DNA from: Amycolatopsis sp. NBRC 101858
GTDB lineage: Bacteria > Actinomycetota > Actinomycetes > Mycobacteriales > Pseudonocardiaceae
Assembly: GCF_030269325.1 (NCBI RefSeq)
Contig: NZ_BSTD01000003.1
Location: 496,001-560,000, forward strand
Reading direction: 5' to 3'
DNA: 64,000 nt
Under the pieces are notes generated by a model. The model saw only the letters and a list, made by a program, of their open reading frames with translations, was not told where the DNA came from and made no database searches. Every line of letters begins with the position of its first letter. The stretch's first letter is position 1. Positions 6,999 through 13,850 of the stretch are shown here, piece by piece. The translations under genes and the position numbers were made by a program.

Positions 6999-7838
6999 TC
7001 AGGCCGGGTTCTTGCCCTGCTCGGCCTGCACGCGCGCCTGGATCTCGCGCTGGATGTCGGCCGAGCTGGCGGCCGGCTGGGCCGCCTTGCCGCCGTCGGT
7101 CACCTGGGCGACCGAGTCACCGTGCATCGACGCGCGGATCTGCTGCAGCCGCGACTGGCCGGCCAGCTGCGTGGTGGAGGCCTGGACCTCCATCATGCGC
7201 CCCTGGACCGAGTTCTGCGCCAGTTCCGCCGAGCCCAGCGCCGTGGTGTAGCGCTTCTCGATCTTGTCGCGGACCTCTTCCAGCGACGGCGTGTTGCCCG
7301 GCGCCGCCAGCTGGCTCATCTGGTTCAGCGAAGCGGAGACCTGCTCCTGCATCTTCGCCTGCTCCAGCTGCGAGAGCAGCTTGGTGCGCTCGGCCAGCTT
7401 CTGCTGCAGCATCTGCGAGTTGCGCTCCACGGCCTTCTTGGCCTGGGCCGCGGCCTGCAGCGACTGGTCGTGCAGCGTCTTCAGGTCCTCGATGTTCTGC
7501 TCGGCCGTGACGAGCTGCGTCGCGAAGCTCTCCGCGGCGTTCTCGAACTCGACGGCCTTCTGCTCGTCACCCTTGGACCGGGCCTCGTCCGCGAGGACGA
7601 GGGCCTGCCGGGTCGAGGCCTGCAGCTTCTCGACGTCGCCGAGCTGCCGGTTGAGCTTCATCTCCAGCTGCCGCTGGTTGCCGATCACGGAGGCGGCCTG
7701 CTGCGTCAGCGCCTGGTGGTTGCGCTGCGCCTCCTCGATGGCCTGCTGGATCTGTACCTTCGGGTCGGCGTGTTCGTCGATCTTCGACGAGAACGCCGCC
7801 ATCATGTACTTCCAGAACTTCACGAACGGGTTGGCCAT
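6999..7838 (-). CDS. pspA: Phage shock protein A (PspA/IM30 family)
   Basis: Membrane-protecting ESCRT-III-like coiled-coil protein, equivalent to the mycobacterial 35-kDa antigen. The start ANPFVKFWKYMMAAFSSKID is the amphipathic membrane helix and is followed by HADPKVQIQQAIEEAQ. Nearly continuous heptad-rich helix runs from residue 25 to 220, including LASxRxQ-like alanine/glutamine stretches. The reading frame continues 39 codons upstream, but the ATG at 7838 is preceded by GGAGGAG and matches the usual start, giving 279 residues. It is probably co-transcribed with pspM and controlled by ClgR, as in M. tuberculosis. Confidence 0.9.
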   Translation of the reverse strand: MANPFVKFWKYMMAAFSSKIDEHADPKVQIQQAIEEAQRNHQALTQQAASVIGNQRQLEMKLNRQLGDVEKLQASTRQALVLADEARSKGDEQKAVEFENAAESFATQLVTAEQNIEDLKTLHDQSLQAAAQAKKAVERNSQMLQQKLAERTKLLSQLEQAKMQEQVSASLNQMSQLAAPGNTPSLEEVRDKIEKRYTTALGSAELAQNSVQGRMMEVQASTTQLAGQSRLQQIRASMHGDSVAQVTDGGKAAQPAASSADIQREIQARVQAEQGKNPA

Positions 7839-8100
7839 CTCCTCCGCCTGCCTTCTTGCGTCCCACGGGCCTAGGTACTCGGGGTGGGGCGTCACTCCCC
7901 TGCATGTGCAACGCACCGACCCCGGCGTTGGGTTCCATCGTGTCAGGTCGGCCACGTCCGTTCCAGGCGACCCCGGGGGATTTCAGGGTTCGCCCCTGAT
8001 CACCCCTGGAGGTAACGCCCCCGGCCCCGGGCGGGTTGCCCGGCTGCGGAGGCCGAAATACGGCTCGGAAACCTTGGCGCGGGCTGCCGACCCGGGTGGG

Positions 8101-8325
8101 ACGGCGGACACGCGCCGGCGGCTTGCCCCGGGCGGCCGGCCTGGGGGCTCGACCCCGGAAGTGCCAGCTCACGCGGCCGCCAACGCTCCAGTCGACCCGA
8201 GCGGAACGGCGGACACGCGCCGACCGGGCCCGGCTTCCCCGGGAGGCCGGCCAGAGGGCGCGAACCCGGAAGTGCCAGTTCAGCCGACCTGCGCTCCCGA
8301 GAAACCGAGCCCCGGAAGAGCCGGC
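8101..8325. repeat. Degenerate tandem repeats in the pspA upstream region
   Basis: Within the 7839-8364 intergenic gap, ACGGCGGACACGCGCCG occurs at 8101-8117 and 8206-8222. CCCGGAAGTGCCAG occurs at about 8154 and 8265, with a weaker third CCCGGAAGAGCC near 8312. The period is about 105-111 bp. No gene is seen in the gap. The pspA promoter must lie in its left part, but no clear box was found there. Confidence 0.6.
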
Positions 8326-8364
8326 TCAGCCGGCCAGCGCTCCCGCCGACCTCTGGCCCGAACG

Positions 8365-8399
8365 CGAACGGCCCCGGGCTCGGTGCCCGGGGCCGTTCG
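8365..8399 (-). terminator. Terminator hairpin after clgR
   Basis: CGAACGGCCCCGGGC pairs perfectly with GCCCGGGGCCGTTCG around a 5-base loop. It lies 14 bases beyond the clgR stop. There is no U-tract, as is usual in this group. Confidence 0.75.
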
Positions 8400-8413
8400 T
8401 CGCGCGTCGGAAT

Positions 8414-8881
8414 CTACGCCGCGATCGTCGAAGCCAGCTTCGGCTGCCCGATCGTCGTGCGTAGGGTCGTGTTCATCCGCGGTGCCGGGGAAACCCGCAG
8501 GTCGGCGAGGTCGTTCCCGATCAGCTCCGACATCAGGCGGCCGCCTTCGATGCCGGCCGCGGTGGCCTTGGCGCCGCGCTCGGGCACCTTCTCCCGGGGC
8601 GCGCCGTCCCCGATCCGCTCGTCGACCGGTGCGACCTCGACGTTGTCGAGGGCCGAAACGTCCGCCGCCACCTTGTGCAGCAGCTCGCCGAGCGGAAGGT
8701 CCAGGGCCTGGCAGATGGACGCGAGCAGCTCGCTCGACGCCTCCTTCTGGCCCCGTTCCACCTCGGAGAGGTAGCCGAGGCTGACCCTGGCGGCGCGGGA
8801 GATGTCGCGCAGCGTACGACGCTGGTTGGTGCGGGCATGACGGAGCCGATCACCGATCGCCTCACGCAACAGCACGGTCAT
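8414..8881 (-). CDS. clgR: XRE-family regulator ClgR
   Basis: Transcription activator of Clp protease and psp genes in actinobacteria. The protein has 155 residues with an N-terminal helix-turn-helix: REAIGDRLRHARTNQRRTLRDISRAARVSLGYLSEVERGQKEASSELL, whose two recognition helices span about residues 25-55. The C-terminal part is poorly conserved and ends TTIGQPKLASTIAA; a hydrophobic Ala-ending tail resembles the Clp-recognised tails that make ClgR unstable. The start has the SD GGGAGG; a longer upstream frame lacks one. Its place beside pspA and pgsA matches Rv2745c. A candidate autoregulatory site lies 75 bases upstream. Confidence 0.88.
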   Translation of the reverse strand: MTVLLREAIGDRLRHARTNQRRTLRDISRAARVSLGYLSEVERGQKEASSELLASICQALDLPLGELLHKVAADVSALDNVEVAPVDERIGDGAPREKVPERGAKATAAGIEGGRLMSELIGNDLADLRVSPAPRMNTTLRTTIGQPKLASTIAA

Positions 8882-8955
8882 CACGCGCCTCCCTTCCGTA
8901 CAAGTACCCCCTACGTTACCCAGAGCGGCGCCCTGGGCGCAGGAGTTGGTGTGCC

Positions 8956-8973
8956 CGTACGCCAAGGGCGAAC
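8956..8973 (-). promoter_or_regulatory. Candidate ClgR operator upstream of clgR
   Basis: The plus strand carries CGC-CAAGG-GCGAAC here, which fits the ClgR consensus WNNWCGCYNANRGCGWWS (as I recall it) at 17 of 18 positions. It lies between the cinA stop and the clgR start, where an autoregulatory site is expected. Confidence 0.45.
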
Positions 8974-8980
8974 GCCCGTT

Positions 8981-9493
8981 TCACGCCAGATGTTCCCCGA
9001 GCAGGGAAAACGCCGCCCGGACCGATTGGGTCCTGATCAAGTCCCGGTCGCCGCTGAGGCTCAGGGTACGGACTGTGCGTGTTCCCGGCCCGGCGAGCCC
9101 GACGTGCACGGTGCCCGGCGCGACCCCGTCCTGGGCGGCCGGCCCGGCGACGCCGGTCAGCCCGAGGCCCCAGGTGGCGCCGCACCGCTCCCGGGCGCCC
9201 ACGGCCAGCTGGGCCGCGACCTCGGGGTGGACGGCGCCGTGCTCGGCCAGCAGTTCGGCGTCGACCCCGGCCAGCGCGGTCTTCAACTCGGTGGCGTAGA
9301 CGACCAGGCCGCCGCGCAGGGCGCCGCTCGCCCCCGGCACCTGGGCCAGGGTGGCGCAGACGAGCCCGGCGGTCAGCGACTCGGCCGCCGCGACGGTCTC
9401 ACCGCGGGCGACGAGCGCGGCGATCAGGGCCGCGGCCTGCTCGCCACCGGGCCCCACCACGAACCGGGGCACGCCGGCCGGAGCGTCGGCCAC
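8981..9493 (-). CDS. cinA: CinA C-terminal-domain protein (NMN amidohydrolase type)
   Basis: Stand-alone CinA/PncC domain of 170 residues that deamidates nicotinamide mononucleotide in pyridine nucleotide salvage. The signature VAAAESLTAGLVCATLAQVPGASG lies near residues 34-57, with the conserved Ser of SLTAG. GGLVVYATELKTALAGV and GLTGVAGP follow. The first CinA domain (molybdopterin-binding type) is absent, which is normal for PncC-type proteins. The GTG start lies 3 bases after the pgsA stop, and its SD GGGAGC is inside pgsA. Confidence 0.85.
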   Translation of the reverse strand: MADAPAGVPRFVVGPGGEQAAALIAALVARGETVAAAESLTAGLVCATLAQVPGASGALRGGLVVYATELKTALAGVDAELLAEHGAVHPEVAAQLAVGARERCGATWGLGLTGVAGPAAQDGVAPGTVHVGLAGPGTRTVRTLSLSGDRDLIRTQSVRAAFSLLGEHLA

Positions 9494-9496
9494 CCG

Positions 9497-10138
9497 TCAG
9501 CTCCCGGTGACGCGGCGCCCGGCCGCGCGCAGCCGCACGGCCCGGACCAGGTAGTCGACGCCGGTCACCACGGTCAGCACCAGCGCCAGGCCCATCAGCG
9601 CCCAGCGGACCGGGTCCGCGCCCGCCGGCAGCGGCAGCAGGTACGCCGTGATCGCGGCGATCTGCGCCATCGTCTTGGCCTTCCCGCCGCGGCTGGCCGG
9701 GATCACGCCGTGCCGGATCACCCAGAACCGCAGCAGCGTGACGCCGATTTCGCGGACGGCGATGACGATCGTGACCCACCAGCCCAGCTCGCCGAGGATG
9801 CTCAGGCCCACCAGCGCGGCGCCGGTCAGCGCCTTGTCCGCGATCGGGTCGGCGATCTTGCCGAAGTCGGTGATCAGGCCGTACTTGCGGGCCACCCAGC
9901 CGTCCAGCTGGTCGGTGGCCGAGGCGATCGCGAACAGCCCGGTCGCGATCGCGCGCCACGTGGTGTCGGCGCCGTCGCCGGTGAACAGCGCGACGATGAA
10001 CAGCGGCACCAGCACCAGGCGCGACAGCGTCAGCAGGTTGGCGACGTTGAGCGTCGGGACCGGGGTCGCCACCGGGACCTGGGCGGGGCCTTCGTGGGCC
10101 GTGCCCTCGTCGGCGGCGTCGCTCGGGAGCGCACTCAC
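9497..10138 (-). CDS. pgsA: CDP-alcohol phosphatidyltransferase (PgsA family)
   Basis: Integral membrane enzyme making a phosphatidyl head-group product from CDP-diacylglycerol, probably phosphatidylglycerophosphate. The family motif DG-x2-AR-x8-G-x3-D-x3-D is visible as DGWVARKYGLITDFGKIADP with the last Asp four residues on (about residues 78-100). Several hydrophobic segments follow. The chosen GTG overlaps the rimO stop by four bases (GTGA); translation further upstream would only read into rimO. M. tuberculosis has pgsA3 at the same place. Confidence 0.87.
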   Translation of the reverse strand: MSALPSDAADEGTAHEGPAQVPVATPVPTLNVANLLTLSRLVLVPLFIVALFTGDGADTTWRAIATGLFAIASATDQLDGWVARKYGLITDFGKIADPIADKALTGAALVGLSILGELGWWVTIVIAVREIGVTLLRFWVIRHGVIPASRGGKAKTMAQIAAITAYLLPLPAGADPVRWALMGLALVLTVVTGVDYLVRAVRLRAAGRRVTGS

Positions 10139-11571
10139 CGGTCGGCGTCCGGTGACGCGCGGACGATCAGGTCGACGCCCGCCGAGTCGACGACCTCGCA
10201 CCGCAGGAAGTCACCGACCTCCGTCTTCTCGGGCGCGTCGAGGATGACGCACTCGCCGTCGACCTCGGGGGCCTGGTGGGCGGCGCGGCCGGTGAGCTCG
10301 CCGTCGTCGTCCAGCTCGACGAGCACGTCGACGAAGGTGCCGATCCGGTCCTCGGCGCGCTGCGCGGTCAGCTCCTCGACCAGCGCGGAGATCCGCGTGA
10401 CACGCTTGGCCACCTCGTCGGCGTCGAGCTTGCCGTCGAAGGTCTCGGCCTCGGTGCCGTCCTCGTCGGAGTAGCCGAAGACGCCGACGGCGTCGAGGCG
10501 CGCGCCGGTCAGGAAGCGTTCCAGCTCGCTCAGGTCGTGCTCGGTCTCGCCGGGGAAGCCGACGATGACGTTGGTGCGGATGCCGGCTTCGGGGGCGTAT
10601 TCGCGGATCTGCTCGGTCAGCGCCAGGAACGAATCCGTGGAGCCGAACCGGCGCATCCGGCGCAGCACCTGCTCGCTCGAGTGCTGGAACGACAGGTCGA
10701 AGTACTCGGCGACGCCGGGCGTGGTCGCGATGGCCTTGACCAGCTGCGGGCGCGTCTCGGCCGGCTGCAGGTAGGAGACGCGGACGCGCTCGATGCCGTC
10801 GATCTCCGCCAGCCGCGGCAGCAGCCGCTCCAGCGCGGTGGCGCCGTCGCGGCCGAAATCCTTGCCGTAGGACGTCGAGTTCTCGCTGACCAGGAACAGC
10901 TCCTTGACGCCGTGCTCGGCCAGCCACAGGGCCTCGGCGACGATCTCGTCCGGCTGCCGTGAGACGAAGGAGCCGCGGAACGACGGGATCGCGCAGAACG
11001 AGCAGCGCCGGTCGCAGCCGGAGGCGATCTTCAGCGCGGCCACCGGCGAGTCGTCGAGGCGCGTGCGCAGCACCCGCGGACCCCAGCCGTGCTGCGCGTG
11101 GCCCGGGACCTCGACGCTCTCGGCCGCGGCGGGCCGCTGGACCGGGCTGATCGGCAGCAGCTTGCGGCGGTCGCCCGGGGTGTGCGAGGCGACCTTGCGG
11201 CCGGCGACGACGTCGTCGAGCCGGTCGGAAAGCTCGGCGTAGTGGTCGAAGCCCAGCACCGCGTCGGCCTCGGGGAGGCTGTCGGCGAGCTCGTGGCCGT
11301 AGCGCTCGGCCATGCAGCCGACCGCGACGACCTTCTTGCCGGTGTCCGACGCCGCCAGCAGCGTGTCGACGGAGTCCTTCTTGGCCGACTCGACGAAGCC
11401 GCAGGTGTTGACCACCACGACGTCGGAGTCCTCCGGATCGGCCGCCAGCTCCCAGCCGCCGGCCGCCAGCCGGCCCGCCAGCTCCTCCGAGTCGACCTCG
11501 TTGCGGGCGCAGCCCAGGGTCAGCAGGGAGACGCGTCGGGTGGCGGCGGGGTCAGTGGCAGGAGAAGGCAC
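10135..11571 (-). CDS. rimO: Ribosomal protein uS12 methylthiotransferase RimO
   Basis: Radical-SAM enzyme that methylthiolates an Asp of ribosomal protein S12. The N-terminal MTTase domain starts RRVSLLTLGCARNEVDSE, with NTCGFVESAKKDS and VAVGCMAERYG supplying the three Cys of the auxiliary cluster. The radical-SAM motif is SGCDRRCSFCAIPSFRG (about residue 195). The TRAM domain forms the last 65 residues. The start at 11571 gives 478 residues and lies seven bases after TACCCT, so the mRNA is probably leaderless. The divergent neighbour is argA. Confidence 0.9.
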   Translation of the reverse strand: MPSPATDPAATRRVSLLTLGCARNEVDSEELAGRLAAGGWELAADPEDSDVVVVNTCGFVESAKKDSVDTLLAASDTGKKVVAVGCMAERYGHELADSLPEADAVLGFDHYAELSDRLDDVVAGRKVASHTPGDRRKLLPISPVQRPAAAESVEVPGHAQHGWGPRVLRTRLDDSPVAALKIASGCDRRCSFCAIPSFRGSFVSRQPDEIVAEALWLAEHGVKELFLVSENSTSYGKDFGRDGATALERLLPRLAEIDGIERVRVSYLQPAETRPQLVKAIATTPGVAEYFDLSFQHSSEQVLRRMRRFGSTDSFLALTEQIREYAPEAGIRTNVIVGFPGETEHDLSELERFLTGARLDAVGVFGYSDEDGTEAETFDGKLDADEVAKRVTRISALVEELTAQRAEDRIGTFVDVLVELDDDGELTGRAAHQAPEVDGECVILDAPEKTEVGDFLRCEVVDSAGVDLIVRASPDADR

Positions 11572-11670
11572 GACGTTGAGGGTAGCCGCCGGTCCCGGGC
11601 AGGCCGACGACGGCGTAGCCCGGTTGTGCCGGAGAAGCCGACGCGCGGCGATGTGGCAGTGTTGACGATC

Positions 11671-12174
11671 GTGCCGTCCGCCTCCCCCGCCGTCCGCCGC
11701 GCGCGGATCGCCGACGTCCGCAAGATCAAGGCCCTGGTCGACTCCGACGCCGGCCGCGTCCTGCTGGAGAAGGACCTGGTCACGCTGTACGAGGCGGTCC
11801 AGGAGTTCTGGGTCGCCGAGGTCGACGGCGAGGTCGTCGGGGCCGCCGCGCTGCACGTGCTCTGGGAGGACATCGCCGAGCTGCGGACCGTGGTGGTCGA
11901 CAAGGCCGTCCGCGGCCAGGGGGTCGGGCGGGTGCTCGTGGCCCGGCTGGTCGACGAAGCGCGTGAGCTGGGTCTCAGGCGGCTGTTCGTGCTGACGTTC
12001 GAGACGAGCTTCTTCACCGGGCACGGCTTCGTGGAGATCCAGGGGACGCCGGTGTCGCACGAGGTCTACGAGGAGATGCGGCGCTCGCACGACACCGGTG
12101 TGGCCGAGTTCCTCGACCTGCCGTACGTCAAGCCGAACACGCTCGGCAACTCCCGGATGCTGCTCCAGCTGTGA
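11671..12174 (+). CDS. argA: Amino-acid N-acetyltransferase (short ArgA type)
   Basis: GNAT enzyme of 167 residues that acetylates glutamate as the first step of arginine synthesis; actinobacteria use this short form (Rv2747). It begins with VRRARIADVRKIKALVDS, has WVAEVDGEVVGAAALHVLWEDIAELRTVVV and the acetyl-CoA loop VRGQGVGRVLV (about residues 85-95). The tail FFTGHGFVEIQGTPVS is typical. The start is taken at GTG 11671; GTG 11659 is also possible. It is divergent from rimO across 99 bases. Confidence 0.85.
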   Translation: MPSASPAVRRARIADVRKIKALVDSDAGRVLLEKDLVTLYEAVQEFWVAEVDGEVVGAAALHVLWEDIAELRTVVVDKAVRGQGVGRVLVARLVDEARELGLRRLFVLTFETSFFTGHGFVEIQGTPVSHEVYEEMRRSHDTGVAEFLDLPYVKPNTLGNSRMLLQL

Positions 12175-12257
12175 GTACCACCCCTACTGCGCCCGAAATC
12201 TGAAAGTTTCCCGACAACATTCTTTCGGGCGGTGACGCGCGCCACCCGAAGCCTGAT

Positions 12258-12288
12258 GCTGATCACGCACATCCGTCCCCTGATCAGC
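12258..12288 (+). promoter_or_regulatory. Perfect inverted repeat in the phospholipase leader
   Basis: GCTGATCA (12258-12265) and TGATCAGC (12281-12288) form an 8-bp dyad ending directly before the purine-rich GAGGA of the phospholipase gene. Upstream, CGCCCGAAA (12190-12198) and TTTCGGGCG (12223-12231) form another, perhaps the argA terminator. Confidence 0.4.
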
Positions 12289-12305
12289 GAGGAAACACCA
12301 CAACA

Positions 12306-12737
12306 ATGGGCACATTGCGGAACCTGGGGGCCACCATCGCGGTGGCCGCGACCGTCGGCGGAGGTGCCCTCCTGGGCGCCGGCACGGCGGCGGCGGTCGA
12401 CATCCCGACCGTCACCGACCAGTACCTCTTCAGCACCTCCCTCTCGAACTTCGAGACGATCCGGGCCCAGGCGCCGTACAACGGCCAGCTCGACTGGTCC
12501 TCGGACGGCTGTTCGTGGGCGCCGGACAACCCGTTCGGCTGGAAGTTCCTGCCCGGTTGCCACCGGCACGACTTCGGCTACCGCAACTACAAGAAGCAGG
12601 GTCGCTTCTCCGAGGCGAACCGCCTGAAGATCGACGACAACCTGTACTCGGACCTCAAGTCCGTCTGCGGCTCCAACGTGGCCTGCAAGGCCGCCGCCTG
12701 GACGTACTACCAGGCCGTGCGCAAGTTCGGCAGCTGA
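12306..12737 (+). CDS. Secreted prokaryotic phospholipase A2
   Basis: Small secreted esterase of 143 residues acting on membrane phospholipids. Residues 1-32 are a Sec signal peptide (GATIAVAATVGGGALLGAG, cleavage probably after AAA). The mature part has the Streptomyces PLA2 signature: DGCSWAPDNPFGWKFLPGCHRHDFGYRNYK, with the catalytic His-Asp pair in CHRHDFGY (about residue 96). Two further Cys (VCGSNVACKAA) complete the disulphides. A strong hairpin terminator follows the gene. Confidence 0.88.
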   Translation: MGTLRNLGATIAVAATVGGGALLGAGTAAAVDIPTVTDQYLFSTSLSNFETIRAQAPYNGQLDWSSDGCSWAPDNPFGWKFLPGCHRHDFGYRNYKKQGRFSEANRLKIDDNLYSDLKSVCGSNVACKAAAWTYYQAVRKFGS

Positions 12738-12745
12738 GCCCGCCC

Positions 12746-12773
12746 CCTGGCCCGGGCGCGTGCCCGGGCCAGG
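12746..12773 (+). terminator. Terminator of the phospholipase gene
   Basis: CCTGGCCCGGGC pairs with GCCCGGGCCAGG around GCGT, a 12-bp perfect stem starting 8 bases after the stop. Its right edge merges with CAGGAT, a possible -10 box of the next gene. Confidence 0.75.
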
Positions 12774-12781
12774 ATGGGGTC

Positions 12782-13393
12782 ATGGAGATCGATCACCTGC
12801 TCAGCACGACCCGTGCGGTGCGCCGGAAGCTCGACCTCGACCGGCCGGTCGAGCCCGAGGTCCTCGCGGACTGCCTGAACCTGGCGCTGCAGGCGCCGAC
12901 CCCCGGCAACGCCCAGGCGTGGCGCTGGCTGGTCGTGCGCGACCAAGGCGTGAAGGACCGGCTCGGCGTGCTCTTCCGCGAGGTCGGCGCGGCCTACCTG
13001 GCGGAGCGGGCGGCGGAGGGTGACTCACGGGCGCTGAGGTCCGGACGGCACCTGGTCGACGTGATCGAGCGGGTGCCGGTGTTCGTGATCCCGGTCCTGA
13101 AGGGCCGCCCGGCCGGGAGCAACGCCGTGGACGCGGCGTTCTACGGCGGCATCTTCCCGGCGGTCTGGAACTTCCAGCTGGCGCTGCGCTCGCGCGGGCT
13201 CGGCTCGACGCTCACGACGTACCACCTCTCCCGCGAGGCGGAAGCGGCGGAGATCCTCGGCGTCCCGGACGGCTACACGCAAGCGGGCCTGCTGCCGGTG
13301 GCGTACACGACGACGCCGGACTTCAAGCCGGCCGAGCGGGTCCCGCTGGCCGAGGTCGCCTACCTCGACCACTGGGGCACGCCGCTCAGCTGA
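12782..13393 (+). CDS. Nitroreductase family flavoprotein
   Basis: FMN-dependent NAD(P)H oxidoreductase of 203 residues; substrate unknown. The opening DHLLSTTRAVRRKLDLDRPV carries the R-x-R-type FMN phosphate contact, and APTPGNAQAWRWLVV the PSxxNxQPW-like motif. Later YGGIFPAVWNFQLALRSRGLGSTLT is the dimer/FMN region. The ATG lies six bases after CAGGAT, which is within the previous gene's terminator. The 3' end overlaps the convergent gene by eight bases. Confidence 0.8.
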   Translation: MEIDHLLSTTRAVRRKLDLDRPVEPEVLADCLNLALQAPTPGNAQAWRWLVVRDQGVKDRLGVLFREVGAAYLAERAAEGDSRALRSGRHLVDVIERVPVFVIPVLKGRPAGSNAVDAAFYGGIFPAVWNFQLALRSRGLGSTLTTYHLSREAEAAEILGVPDGYTQAGLLPVAYTTTPDFKPAERVPLAEVAYLDHWGTPLS

Positions 13394-13814
13394 CGCGCAC
13401 GGTCGCCGCCAGGCCGTCCTCGCTCACCGACACCAGCTCGACGCGGCTGGCGGCGAACGAGGCCGCCTGGGGGCCGGTCCGCGGGCCGCTGTGCAGCTCG
13501 GCCGTCGTGCTCTCGCCGCGGCCGGGCTCGCTCAGCAGGAACGCGAGCGTCGCCTCGCCCTGCCAGATGCAGGTCATGTTCGGCCGGCACCGCGAGTCGG
13601 AGACGACCCGCAGGTAGCGGACCACCAGGTCCTTCCCCTGGATCGCGGCTTCCTGGCCGAGGTGCAGGGTGACCTCACCCCGCGGCGCGGTGCTGACGGT
13701 CGACGGCGCCGCCGGCCGGGCCGGGACGGGCTGCCCGGAGGCGACCGAACTCCCGGCGCCCACCGCGACGACGGCGAAGGCGAACAGTCCGGCTGCGATG
13801 CGCTGCAGGTCCAT
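13386..13814 (-). CDS. Secreted protein of unknown function
   Basis: A protein of 142 residues with a signal peptide (LFAFAVVAVGAGSSVASG, residues 10-27) and a Pro/Ala/Ser linker. A compact domain contains DSRCRPNMTCIWQGEATLAF, with two Cys that may pair. This DSRC-x4-CxWxGxA pattern recurs in small actinobacterial exported proteins, but I know no function. It lies between ftsK and the nitroreductase gene, convergent with the latter. Confidence 0.65.
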   Translation of the reverse strand: MDLQRIAAGLFAFAVVAVGAGSSVASGQPVPARPAAPSTVSTAPRGEVTLHLGQEAAIQGKDLVVRYLRVVSDSRCRPNMTCIWQGEATLAFLLSEPGRGESTTAELHSGPRTGPQAASFAASRVELVSVSEDGLAATVRVS

Positions 13815-13850
13815 GTGCTCAGGACGGAACGAGCCCGCCGGCGGGTTGCA

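Noticed and set aside
10135..12090. Long form of RimO extending to 12090
   Set aside because: The extra N-terminal part is antisense to argA; the leaderless GTG at 11571 gives the normal protein.
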